DNA from: JABCPE02 sp963530295
Lineage (GTDB): Bacteria > Bacteroidota > Bacteroidia > Flavobacteriales > Weeksellaceae
Direction: 5' to 3'
Assembly (NCBI GenBank): GCA_963530295.1
Contig: CAUSCF010000027.1
Location: 1 to 17,134 of the forward strand
Length of the DNA: 17,134 bases
The translations under genes and the position numbers were made by a program. The notes beneath the pieces were generated by a model that was not told the DNA's origin, did not search any database, and worked only from the letters and a program-made list of their open reading frames with translations. This document shows, one piece after another, positions 7,936 to 14,565 of the stretch (positions within the stretch are counted from its first letter, which is position 1; each line of letters begins with the position of its first letter).

Positions 7936-8388
7936 TTATTGTTTTACAAAATAATGGTTTAGTAGTTTATTAGTTTTTACCTCTATAAATTTTTGATTGG
8001 TTTTTGGACTGTCCAATCCACCCAATTCTACTATCCAAGGCCCTGTTTTCAGCCAAGTGAGATGGTTTTTAATCTCATCCGAAACATCTTCCATTCCTGT
8101 GTAAAGACAGGTGTTTAGTCCTTTGTCTTCGGCTGTTTTTAGTTTGTTTATCAAATCTTCTTCCTCCCATTCGCCTCCCATGAAGAGGACGCAGGAAATC
8201 ATACTTTTGTATTTGTCCAAAAAATCAGAAAACAGCTCATCGGTTAAAATTTCTCCACTTCCGTTTTTCCATAAAAATGGCGAGTGACAGCCTTCGCACC
8301 GCAGAGTACAGCCTGTGATACTGAAACAAAGGCTGATCTGCCCAGGGACTTCCTGCAGCACGACTTGTATGTCATGATAGCGGAGCAT
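7936..8388 (-). CDS. nrdG: Anaerobic RNR-activating radical SAM protein
   Basis: The product is 150 residues, in the usual NrdG range. The radical-SAM cluster motif CxxxCxxC is present as CTLRCEGC (Cys27, Cys31, Cys34), preceded by the hydrophobic FSITG and followed by HSPFLW (NrdG proteins carry CxGCHNPxxW-like text here). FMGGEWEEEDL supplies the GGE SAM-contact motif. NrdG uses a [4Fe-4S] cluster and S-adenosylmethionine to make the glycyl radical on NrdD, so it belongs with the nrdD gene 12 bp downstream. Only 6 bp separate its start from the moxR stop, leaving no room for a promoter of its own in that gap. Expression probably depends on transcription from upstream of moxR or from inside it. 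Confidence 0.93.
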   Translation of the reverse strand: MLRYHDIQVVLQEVPGQISLCFSITGCTLRCEGCHSPFLWKNGSGEILTDELFSDFLDKYKSMISCVLFMGGEWEEEDLINKLKTAEDKGLNTCLYTGMEDVSDEIKNHLTWLKTGPWIVELGGLDSPKTNQKFIEVKTNKLLNHYFVKQ

Positions 8389-8394
8389 TTTCCA

Positions 8395-9399
8395 TTAAGG
8401 AGCTTGTATTTTGCTCAAAATTTTATCTATAATATTTTCTGTGCTGATGTTTTCCGCTTCCGTCTCGAAGGTAAGCCCTATACGATGGCGAAGAACATCT
8501 TTTGCGATGCTTTTCACATCTTCTGGAATCACGAAAGCCCTATTTTTGAGGAATGCTACAGCGCGAGAGGCAATAGCCAAATTGATAGAAGCCCTCGGTG
8601 AAACACCAAAACTGATGTAATCTTTCAGTTCTGCAAGTCCGTACTGCTCAGGATAACGGGTTGCAAAAACCATATCAAGAATATATTTTTCTATCTTTTC
8701 ATCAAGGTAAATCTGGTTGATGAGTTCCTTCGCTTCGGATATGTTTTCCAGTGAAATCACTGGTTTTATCTTCGGCTGGTGGGCTGTAGCTACCATACGC
8801 ATTACCTTTCGCTCATCCTCAAAAGAAGGATAGTCTATCTTGCATTTCAGCATAAAACGGTCGCTCTGCGCTTCTGGCAGGAGGTAAGTTCCTTCTTGGT
8901 CTATTGGGTTCTGCGTTGCTAAAACCAAGAAAGGTTTTGGCAGCGGCATGGTCTCATCGCCTATGGTTACTTGTTTTTCCTGCATGGCTTCCAAGAGGGC
9001 GGACTGCACTTTGGAAGGCGCACGATTGATTTCATCCGCTAAAACGAAATTAGCGAAAATAGGCCCTTTTTTGACCAAAAAATCATTTTCTTTCACATTA
9101 TAAATCATCGTCCCGATGACATCCGCAGGGAGCAAATCGGGAGTAAATTGTATTCTGGAAAATTCTCCACTTACAGCCTCGGAAAGGGTCTTGATAGCCA
9201 AGGTTTTTGCCAGTCCGGGAACTCCTTCCAGTAGGATGTGTCCATTTCCGAGAAGTCCTATGAGGAGGCGCTCTACCATGTATTCCTGTCCGATGATGGC
9301 TTTATTGATTTCTTCCTTTAAAAGGGAGAAATGATGGTTCTGAACTTGTATTTTTTCAGTTAATATTTTTATTTCTTCGGCTTGATGTAATTCTGACAT
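8395..9399 (-). CDS. MoxR-family AAA+ ATPase
   Basis: From the ATG at 9399 (MSELHQAEEI) the product is 334 residues, normal for MoxR. Walker A is GVPGLAKT (about 59-66), Walker B is FVLADEINRAP (Asp122-Glu123), sensor 1 lies in LVLATQNPIDQEGTY and the arginine region in LPEAQSDRFMLK. The C-terminal lid holds YGLAELKDYISFGVSPRA. MoxR ATPases act with VWA/DUF58 partners as chaperones for assembly or maturation of cofactor-bearing or membrane complexes. A frame extension to 9432 adds 11 residues and is less likely. It heads a six-gene minus-strand run (moxR, nrdG, nrdD, DUF58, membrane protein, batA) with gaps of -8 to 54 bp. In flavobacteria the DUF58 gene usually follows moxR directly; here nrdGD intervene. 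Confidence 0.93.
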   Translation of the reverse strand: MSELHQAEEIKILTEKIQVQNHHFSLLKEEINKAIIGQEYMVERLLIGLLGNGHILLEGVPGLAKTLAIKTLSEAVSGEFSRIQFTPDLLPADVIGTMIYNVKENDFLVKKGPIFANFVLADEINRAPSKVQSALLEAMQEKQVTIGDETMPLPKPFLVLATQNPIDQEGTYLLPEAQSDRFMLKCKIDYPSFEDERKVMRMVATAHQPKIKPVISLENISEAKELINQIYLDEKIEKYILDMVFATRYPEQYGLAELKDYISFGVSPRASINLAIASRAVAFLKNRAFVIPEDVKSIAKDVLRHRIGLTFETEAENISTENIIDKILSKIQAP

Positions 9400-9496
9400 A
9401 ATTGTTAAAATGAGTGGGTAAATTTCTAACAAAAATGTTTAATAATCAAAAAATAAGTATTAAAGTTTGTTAAAAAACGAATCTAGCCGACTCAAT

Positions 9497-9528
9497 TTTG
9501 TTTAATCCAATTAAATAGATTATTTTTG
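9497..9528 (+). promoter_or_regulatory. Orphan Bacteroidota-type promoter
   Basis: TTTG (9497-9500), a 20-bp spacer and a perfect TATTTTTG (9521-9528) fit the Bacteroidota sigma-ABfr pattern of TTG near -33 and TAnnTTTG near -7. Transcription would start near 9534, about 20 bp before the stub ORF at 9553. No intact gene follows for 280 bp. Confidence 0.5.
9501..9515. repeat. Perfect 6-3-6 inverted repeat TTTAAT-CCA-ATTAAA
   Basis: Both arms match exactly. It lies in the spacer of the orphan plus-strand promoter and also covers the possible -33 element of the weak moxR promoter on the minus strand, so a bound regulator could act on both directions. The arms are AT-only, so a chance match in AT-rich DNA is quite possible. 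Confidence 0.4.
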
Positions 9529-9552
9529 GATTTTTAAACAGAAAAATAGAAG

Positions 9553-9615
9553 ATGGATTATCACTTTGTGGCGCATCAGCAGATAAGGGAAAAACTGCGA
9601 AAGGTTCTTTTTTAA
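9553..9615 (+). pseudogene. 20-codon stub ORF behind an orphan promoter
   Basis: The frame opens at an ATG 20 bp behind the predicted transcription start and reads MDYHFVAHQQIREKLRKVLF before TAA. Its first 50 bases are richer in G and C than the DNA after it, as expected of coding sequence that stops abruptly. I read it as the 5' remnant of a gene whose rest was lost when the neighbouring region was rearranged. It could instead be a short leader peptide or the start of a small RNA. I do not recognise the peptide. Confidence 0.3.
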
Positions 9616-9747
9616 GTATTAATTGCTGAACAGACGAATAAAAGTTTATTTATTTTCTGCTTTCACTTATTTTTCAGGCTTTTCAAGGTAACTTATTGGT
9701 GTTTATCCTTTTTTATGAAGTTTTTTATTTAAATGCGACAGCAACTT

Positions 9748-9762
9748 TGCAACTTGGTTGCA
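9748..9762. promoter_or_regulatory. Perfect inverted repeat, likely metal-sensor operator
   Basis: TGCAAC-TTG-GTTGCA is a perfect 6-3-6 inverted repeat whose central TTG (9754-9756) is the -33 element of the ATPase promoter. A third half-site copy, GCAAC at 9741-9745, lies exactly 8 bp before the GCAAC of the left arm (9749-9753), and GTTGC begins another 8 bp on (9757). A repressor bound here would block sigma factor access. By context a metal sensor of the Fur/Zur or MerR/ArsR kind is the likely ligand; which one is unknown, and no regulator gene is adjacent. Confidence 0.6.
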
Positions 9763-9782
9763 TTCTCTTTTATTTACTTTTG
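9754..9782 (+). promoter_or_regulatory. Promoter of the P1B-type ATPase gene
   Basis: TTG (9754-9756), an 18-bp spacer and TACTTTTG (9775-9782) match the Bacteroidota consensus TTG...TAnnTTTG. The start of transcription would be near 9789, giving a leader of about 24 bases to the ATG at 9813. The -33 element sits in the middle of the inverted repeat at 9748-9762. Confidence 0.75.
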
Positions 9783-9812
9783 CATCGAAATTAGTAACAA
9801 ATCTAAAAAACA

Positions 9813-11699
9813 ATGAAAAAGAAATTAATAAGAATCGGTCTAACCTCTGTGCTGTTACTAGTAGCATGGTTAACAGAGCGTAACTGTAATCTACCGATAT
9901 GGCAAATACTCATCATTTATCTTATTCCATATTTACTTATCAGCTACGATGTATTACACGAAGCTGTAGAAGGAATTATGGAGGGTGACCCTTTTGATGA
10001 GAATTTTCTTATAGCTGTTGCCACAATAGGAGCTTTCGTCGTGGGCTTTTTACCCAATGGCGAGCCTCAATTCTTAGAAGGTGTCTTCGTAATGTTATTC
10101 TTCCAAATTGGCGAATTGTTTGAACATTATGCTAAAGATAAAACTCGTGACTCCATTTCAGATCTAATGGATATACATCCAGACACAGCTAACGTTTTAA
10201 GAAATGGCGAATCAATCGTGGTAAATCCTTCTACTATTGCTGTTGGAGAAGTAGTTGTTATCAAACCAGGCGAAAAAATTCCGCTTGACGGAGAAGTAAT
10301 TGAAGGTAGTTCAAGTTTAAATACGGTAGCACTAACAGGAGAAAGTGTTCCCAAGGATGTAGCATTTGGGGATTCTGTCATATCTGGTTGCGTAAATATA
10401 TCAGGAGTATTGAAGGTGAAAGTGAATAAAACTTTCAGCAATTCTACTGCATCCAAAATTTTAAATTTAGTAGAAGAAGCAAGCGAAAGCAAATCAAAAA
10501 GCGAATCTTTCATTCGTCGATTTGCACGAATTTACACACCTATAGTAGTTATTTCTGCTCTCTTTTTAGCGTTTATTCCGCCATTTTTTGCTGCAAGCTA
10601 TACTGATGCTTTATTTACTTGGCTTTATCGTGCACTTACATTTCTTATTGTAAGTTGTCCATGTGCTTTAGTGATTTCCATCCCTTTATCGTTCTTCTGT
10701 GGTATTGGTGGCGCTGGACATGTTGGTATTCTTATAAAAGGAGGCAACTATATGGAAGCATTAGCACGCACCAAAACAATTGTATTCGACAAAACAGGCA
10801 CACTAACCCGTGGTGTTTTTGAGGTGGAATCCATTCATCCAAATAATATTTCAGAACAGGAACTCTTGCATCTTGCAGCCCATGTAGAGCAATATTCTAC
10901 TCACCCCATTGCTACTGCATTATGTAATGCCTACAAAGACAACTCTTGTGATTGTAAAGTTGAAAACATAAAAGAGATTGCCGGTCAAGGTATTTCTGCC
11001 GAAATCAACGGCAAAAACATATGTGTAGGAAATGAAAAAATGATGAAATCAATTGGAGCAGAAATAGCAAATTGCGACAAATGTAATCACTTCAAAGGTA
11101 CCATAATATATGTTGGGATAGACGGAGTATATGCTGGGCACATCATCATATCCGACCAAATAAAAACTGATTCTGCACACGCTATTACATCATTAAAGAA
11201 AGTGGGAATAGAAAAAACTGTAATGTTAACAGGTGACCACAAAGAGGTTGCAAACTTTGTATCTGAGCAATTAGGTATAGATGAGCATTATAGTGAACTA
11301 ATGCCTGCCGATAAAGTTGAACATGTTGAACACCTGCTTAACGAAAAATCGGCAAACAACACGCTTGCTTTTGTTGGCGATGGAATAAACGATGCTCCAG
11401 TATTAGCTCGAGCAGATATTGGCATAGCCATGGGAGCACTTGGAAGTGATGCAGCCATAGAAGCTGCAGATGTAGTTTTAATGGACGACAAACCTTCCAA
11501 AATTGTCAAAGCCATCGGTATTTCTCGTCGAACAATAGGCATTGCACGCCAAAATGCAATATTTGCTATTGGCGTTAAGGTTGCAGTACTTGCACTTTCC
11601 ACCATTGGTATAGCAACAATGGGAATGGCAGTTTTTGCCGATGTAGGTGTTATGGTATTTGCCGTTTTAAATGCCACACGAGCTTTAAAGGTAAAATAA
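9813..11699 (+). CDS. Zn/Cd/Pb-type P1B ATPase (heavy-metal exporter)
   Basis: The product is 628 residues, an inner-membrane pump that exports divalent heavy metals using ATP. Motifs in order: membrane helices from about 5-80, TGES (175-178) in the actuator domain, CPC (282-284) in the metal-binding helix, DKTGT (326-330) with the phosphorylated Asp326, STHP (362-365) of P1B pumps, TGD (473-475) and GDGINDAP (522-529). The last helices hold Lys589 (GVKVAVLA) and Asp610 (VFADVGV), which match the pair that sets Zn/Cd/Pb specificity in ZntA, not Cu. The N-terminal HMA metal-binding domain is absent, so the protein begins almost directly with helices. A CDKC motif (421-424) sits in the nucleotide-binding part. 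It is a single-gene unit with its own promoter and terminator, flanked by gene remnants. zntA/cadA would be the usual names, but the exact metal is not shown. Confidence 0.93.
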   Translation: MKKKLIRIGLTSVLLLVAWLTERNCNLPIWQILIIYLIPYLLISYDVLHEAVEGIMEGDPFDENFLIAVATIGAFVVGFLPNGEPQFLEGVFVMLFFQIGELFEHYAKDKTRDSISDLMDIHPDTANVLRNGESIVVNPSTIAVGEVVVIKPGEKIPLDGEVIEGSSSLNTVALTGESVPKDVAFGDSVISGCVNISGVLKVKVNKTFSNSTASKILNLVEEASESKSKSESFIRRFARIYTPIVVISALFLAFIPPFFAASYTDALFTWLYRALTFLIVSCPCALVISIPLSFFCGIGGAGHVGILIKGGNYMEALARTKTIVFDKTGTLTRGVFEVESIHPNNISEQELLHLAAHVEQYSTHPIATALCNAYKDNSCDCKVENIKEIAGQGISAEINGKNICVGNEKMMKSIGAEIANCDKCNHFKGTIIYVGIDGVYAGHIIISDQIKTDSAHAITSLKKVGIEKTVMLTGDHKEVANFVSEQLGIDEHYSELMPADKVEHVEHLLNEKSANNTLAFVGDGINDAPVLARADIGIAMGALGSDAAIEAADVVLMDDKPSKIVKAIGISRRTIGIARQNAIFAIGVKVAVLALSTIGIATMGMAVFADVGVMVFAVLNATRALKVK

Positions 11700-11701
11700 G
11701 T

Positions 11702-11730
11702 ATATTCTTTTAACGCCACAAAAAGAATAT
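11702..11730 (+). repeat. 10-bp perfect hairpin just after the ATPase stop
   Basis: ATATTCTTTT (11702-11711) and AAAAGAATAT (11721-11730) are exact complements around a 9-base loop. The stem is AT-rich and no T-run follows, so it is a poor terminator on its own; it may protect the 3' end of the transcript. Confidence 0.5.
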
Positions 11731-11776
11731 GCCAATACAAAAAACAATATAATATATAAAATCAAAATCAAAAGCG

Positions 11777-11819
11777 AATGCCTTCATATTGTAATTTATG
11801 CTTTATGGGGGCATTTTTT
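11777..11819 (+). terminator. Rho-independent terminator of the ATPase gene
   Basis: AATGCCTTCAT (11777-11787) pairs with ATGGGGGCATT (11805-11815) over 11 bp with two G-T wobbles and a 17-base loop, and runs directly into a T-run (11814-11819). It lies 78 bp after the ATPase stop and before the yitT remnant promoter, which marks the ATPase as a unit of one gene. Confidence 0.7.
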
Positions 11820-11853
11820 GTGCTTTAAAATCGCTTTATTCAATTTAAATAAG

Positions 11854-11861
11854 TACTTTTG
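11854..11861 (+). promoter_or_regulatory. Possible -7 element of the yitT remnant
   Basis: TACTTTTG fits TAnnTTTG exactly and lies 24 bp before the ATG at 11885. No TTG is present at the right distance upstream, so the promoter is either weak or lost its -33 region. It may still transcribe the dinB remnant and rlmB. Confidence 0.4.
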
Positions 11862-11884
11862 CAAAAAATAAATAGACTTAATAA

Positions 11885-12099
11885 ATGGTTATAACAATTT
11901 CAAAAAGGGTATTTTATCGAGAAACTTTAGATTACATCATGATTGCTATCGGGTGTATCTCTACAGCATTGGTTGGACCATATTTTTACTTCCAAACGAC
12001 ATTAGTACGGGTGGTGTAGCAGGTTTATCATCTATTGTGTTTTGGGCATTCAATATTAAAGTTTCATATACCTACTTTTCTTTTGGAAACGCCTTTTGA
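11885..12099 (+). pseudogene. 5' fragment of a YitT-family gene, frameshifted
   Basis: From the ATG at 11885 the frame reads MVITISKRVFYRETLDYIMI and AIGCI, then loses sense and stops at TAG 12017-12019. Shifting to the frame that begins at 11959 restores LYSIGWTIFLLPNDISTGGV and AGLSSIVFWAFNIKVSYTYF, ending at TGA 12097-12099. Together these form the first one and a half helices of a YitT/DUF161 membrane protein (DYxxIxxG, then the LPNDxxTGGVAG motif). One base appears to be missing near 11957-11959. The remaining 200 or so residues are absent; the DNA passes straight into DinB-like sequence. This is a dead gene with both a frameshift and a 3' truncation. The family call rests on the TGGVAG region. 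Confidence 0.75.
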
Positions 12100-12487
12100 T
12101 GCTCTTTTTGTGGTTTCAGATGGATTTAATAATCATATTTTTTGGAATATAGCCCATTGTGTTGCCACGCAGCAGCTTTTACATTATTACCTTACAGGAA
12201 ATGATTTTAGAGTAGACCAAAAATGGGTAGAACTCTATAAAAAGGGAACTTTTCCGTGTTTTGATGAAGAGGAGGAAGATGTAGAAAATTTGGCTTTTAT
12301 ATTAAAAGAAACTTCCAAATTGTTGGCTTCTGATTATGATGAAGGATATTTTGCTGAGTATAAAACTTATTCCACGAGTTTTGGATTAGAGTTGAAAAAT
12401 ATTGAAAATGCCATTATTTATAATAATATACATGAAGGGATTCATCTCGGACATGTTATGGCTCAAAGAAAAATTTTATTAGGATAA
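12086..12487 (+). pseudogene. DinB-family protein lacking its native 5' end
   Basis: The conserved part reads SDGFNNHIFWNIAHCVATQQ, then LLHYYLTGNDF, a KKGTFP motif and a C-terminal NNIHEGIHLGHVMAQR. This is the DinB/YfiT-like four-helix fold with a metal-binding His triad: the His of NIAH and the two of HEGIH. Related proteins start with about 20 more residues of helix 1 (often ending LxxVPxGFNNHI). Here that start is replaced by sequence of the yitT fragment, and the only in-frame ATG is at 12035, in the wrong frame of yitT. The 150-residue hybrid frame 12035-12487 could be translated, but its first 17 residues (MCFGHSILKFHIPTFLL) are not DinB-like. The family is linked to thiol-dependent or detoxification enzymes. 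It ends 6 bp before rlmB, so read-through or coupling to rlmB is likely. Confidence 0.7.
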
Positions 12488-12493
12488 AGAAAA

Positions 12494-13249
12494 ATGACAG
12501 ATAGAAATCAAGATAAAAAAGACGACTTTATATTCGGTCTGCGACCAGTGATAGAGGCCATAGAGGCAGGAAAAACCATTGATAAAATTTTTATCCAAAA
12601 TGGACTGCAGGGCGACATCATTGCAGAGCTGAAAAAATTACTTTCAAAGCACGGAATCAGGGCAAATTATGTCCCTGTGGAAAAGCTAAACCGCTTTACC
12701 CGAAAAAATCATCAGGGCGTGGTGGCTTTCATCTCGGATGTTGCTTTTTATAAGGTGGAAGATGTTGTTCCACAGCTTTTTGAAGAGGGAAAAGTTCCGT
12801 TTTTATTGGTTTTGGACAGATTGACTGATGTGCGAAACTTTGGGGCGATATGCAGAACTGCTGAATGCGTGGGCGTGGATGCTGTAATTATCCCAGATAA
12901 AGGGGCGGCGCCTATCAACTCCGATGCGATGAAAACTTCGGCAGGGGCAATTTATAATATTAAAATATGTAAAGAGAAAAACCTTGCCCATACGGTGGAT
13001 TACCTCCAGCAGTCGGGAATATTGGTTTATGCCTCTACGGAAAAGGCACAGAAATTGCTCTACGAGGTTGATTTTCGTGAGCCATGTGCGATTGTGATGG
13101 GTAATGAGGAAACAGGAATTTCTAAGGAAGTTCTCCATCATTCTGATGAGAAAATAAAACTCCCAATGCAGGGAAAAACCCAGTCGCTCAATGTATCCGT
13201 GGCTTGTGGAGCGGTGCTTTATGAAGCGGTAAGACAAAGATTAAGTTAA
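12494..13249 (+). CDS. rlmB: 23S rRNA (guanosine-2'-O-)-methyltransferase RlmB
   Basis: The product is 251 residues, typical for RlmB/SpoU TrmH-type enzymes. The N-terminal substrate-binding domain holds FIFGLRPVIEAIEAG (12-26), the usual opening. The three SPOUT motifs are present: LDRLTDVRNFGAICRTAE (108-124, with Asn115 and Arg121), IVMGNEETGIS (200-210, with Glu205) and LPMQGKTQSLNVSVA (223-237). The knotted C-terminal domain binds S-adenosylmethionine and methylates the 2'-hydroxyl of G2251 (E. coli numbering) in the peptidyl-transferase loop. It follows the dinB remnant by 6 bp and precedes the lipoprotein gene by 22 bp. No clear promoter of its own is seen. Confidence 0.93.
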   Translation: MTDRNQDKKDDFIFGLRPVIEAIEAGKTIDKIFIQNGLQGDIIAELKKLLSKHGIRANYVPVEKLNRFTRKNHQGVVAFISDVAFYKVEDVVPQLFEEGKVPFLLVLDRLTDVRNFGAICRTAECVGVDAVIIPDKGAAPINSDAMKTSAGAIYNIKICKEKNLAHTVDYLQQSGILVYASTEKAQKLLYEVDFREPCAIVMGNEETGISKEVLHHSDEKIKLPMQGKTQSLNVSVACGAVLYEAVRQRLS

Positions 13250-13271
13250 ACTTTAAAATAATAATTATAAA

Positions 13272-14315
13272 ATGATAAAGAGAATTTTAGCAATAGGAAT
13301 CATAGGAATGACCCTTGTAGCATGTAGTCAAGATAAAAAGACAACCGAAAATACAGATAAGAAACAAGCTACAACTACCGAAAACGCAGGAACTACTACG
13401 ACAGAAGAAGAAAAAGCTGCGCCAGTGGTAATGGCGATTTCTGATAGTGCGGGAGTTTATACACAGAAATTTATTTTAGAGAAAGGGAAAACTTATCCAT
13501 TTTCTTCAACACAGAAAGAAATCCAAACCATCAAAGACCACACAGGAAAATCCATGAGTGGAACACAGGAAGTAGTAGATGAGAGAAATATAGTGGTGGA
13601 AAACTTTGAAAATGGAGTTTATGAACTGACTCTGAATATTGTAGGAAAGAAAATGTCTTCTACAGCTGAAGGAAAAACAGTAGTAGTAGATACCAAAGCT
13701 GCAGCACCGAAGGAAGAGCAACTGAAAAACATCTGGAATATCAATAAGGTATTGGCAGGAAGTAAGTTTACCGTTAAAATGAAGGAAAATGGAGAGGTGA
13801 TTTCTATTTCTGGAATCAATGACCTTTATGCAAAAATAGAGAAAGCTGTTTCGCCTCTAATCAAAGATGCAAAAGCTAAAAAGGCTTTCGTAGAGCAGTT
13901 TAAACAAGGTTTTAATGAAAAATTGATAAAAGAAGAATTCTCCAAAGGAATCAATATTTTACCTAAAAAAGGAGTGAAAATAGGAGATAGCTGGACAGAA
14001 ACGGACAACATTACTCCAGATGGAAAGGTGAAATCTTCTGTCACTTACACTCTTGCAAAGGTGGAAAATGGTATCGCAGAGATTTCTATAAAAGGAGGAA
14101 TTCCTCTAAAATCTGAAAAACAGACTCAGCAGGGAGTTACCGCTACTATAAGTATAGAAGGAACTCAGCAGGGAAATATCACGATAGACCAAAATACAGG
14201 ATGGATTAAAAAGTCTACCCTCAATATCAAAACAACTAACAAACAGAGCATGACAGATGGAAAACAGACAGAATCCGTCACTCAAACCTCTGACAGTACA
14301 ATTATAATAAACTAA
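13272..14315 (+). CDS. DUF6263-type lipoprotein
   Basis: The product is 347 residues. Residues 1-17 are a lipoprotein signal with lipobox LVAC and Cys18 as the acylation site (TLVACSQDKK). A low-complexity linker rich in Thr, Glu, Ala and Lys (about 20-50) follows. Next is a beta-rich domain with repeated strand-turn text, for example YTQKFILEKGKTYPF, ENGVYELTLNIVGKKM, GVKIGDSWTETDN and GNITIDQNTGWIKKS. The shape matches the DUF6263 family found in Flavobacteriia, whose function is unknown. It lacks a catalytic motif that I can see and may be an outer-membrane or periplasm-facing structural protein. The next gene starts 5 bp after its stop. The family label is from memory of these sequences and is moderately sure. 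Confidence 0.8.
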   Translation: MIKRILAIGIIGMTLVACSQDKKTTENTDKKQATTTENAGTTTTEEEKAAPVVMAISDSAGVYTQKFILEKGKTYPFSSTQKEIQTIKDHTGKSMSGTQEVVDERNIVVENFENGVYELTLNIVGKKMSSTAEGKTVVVDTKAAAPKEEQLKNIWNINKVLAGSKFTVKMKENGEVISISGINDLYAKIEKAVSPLIKDAKAKKAFVEQFKQGFNEKLIKEEFSKGINILPKKGVKIGDSWTETDNITPDGKVKSSVTYTLAKVENGIAEISIKGGIPLKSEKQTQQGVTATISIEGTQQGNITIDQNTGWIKKSTLNIKTTNKQSMTDGKQTESVTQTSDSTIIIN

Positions 14316-14320
14316 TTGCT

Positions 14321-14542
14321 ATGGGAAAACTGATAGGATTTCTTTTATTTTGTTTTATATGTTATCTGATTTTGCAGTTTATCAGAAGGTCTGTGTTTTT
14401 TAAGTTTTATAAAGCTGCAAATACACAGCGGAGAGAATACGAAAATCAAAGAAATAACAGCAGTTCTGCATCTAAAAAGGAATTTAAGAAAGATATAAAA
14501 TGGGATGCAGAAACCGTAGATTATGAAGAAGTGAAAGATTAG
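14321..14542 (+). CDS. DUF4834 small membrane protein
   Basis: The product is 73 residues: one membrane helix (about 4-22, GKLIGFLLFCFICYLILQF), then a basic, Asn/Ser-rich linker and a tail with KKEFKKDIKWDAETVDYEEV. That tail motif (WDAETVDYEEV) is typical of the DUF4834 family of Bacteroidota. The function is unknown. It is 5 bp behind the lipoprotein gene and ends at a strong terminator, so rlmB, the lipoprotein gene and this gene form one transcript. Confidence 0.82.
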   Translation: MGKLIGFLLFCFICYLILQFIRRSVFFKFYKAANTQRREYENQRNNSSSASKKEFKKDIKWDAETVDYEEVKD

Positions 14543-14565
14543 ATTTAATCTAGAAAAATAATGAG

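Larger units (their letters stand above)
9400..9812. other. 413-bp divergent spacer between moxR and the metal ATPase
   Basis: No full-size gene fits here. From left to right it holds a weak possible minus-strand promoter for moxR (complement of 9478-9510: TTG, 22 bp, TAGATTCG, one mismatch to TAnnTTTG), the palindrome TTTAAT-CCA-ATTAAA (9501-9515), and an orphan plus-strand promoter with a 20-codon stub (9497-9615). Then comes about 120 bp of AT-rich DNA without recognisable signals, and last the ATPase promoter with its inverted repeat. The stub and the following plain DNA look like remains of a lost gene. Confidence 0.55.

Noticed and set aside
9454..9622. 10-bp direct repeat TAAGTATTAA at 9454-9463 and 9613-9622 as a target-site duplication
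   Set aside because: The repeat is AT-only in AT-rich DNA, and the enclosed 149 bp has no terminal inverted repeats or transposase.
10127..10513. Minus-strand frame of 128 codons under the ATPase
   Set aside because: Antisense to the actuator domain of the ATPase; no domain or start context of its own.
11288..11740. Open frame of 150 codons on the minus strand under the ATPase
   Set aside because: It is the complement of conserved ATPase motifs (GDGINDAP region) and codes for a low-complexity Ala/Thr/Pro peptide.
9775..11863. TACTTTTGCA at 9775-9784 and 11854-11863 as direct repeats bounding an insertion
   Set aside because: Both are explained by the TAnnTTTG promoter element; the flanks share no further similarity.
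12803..13237. Minus-strand frame of 144 codons under rlmB
   Set aside because: It is antisense to the conserved SPOUT motifs of rlmB and has no recognisable domain.
14540..14552. Short palindrome TAGATT-T-AATCTA at the DUF4834 stop
   Set aside because: It has six-base AT-rich arms, overlaps the stop codon, and the true terminator lies just after it.
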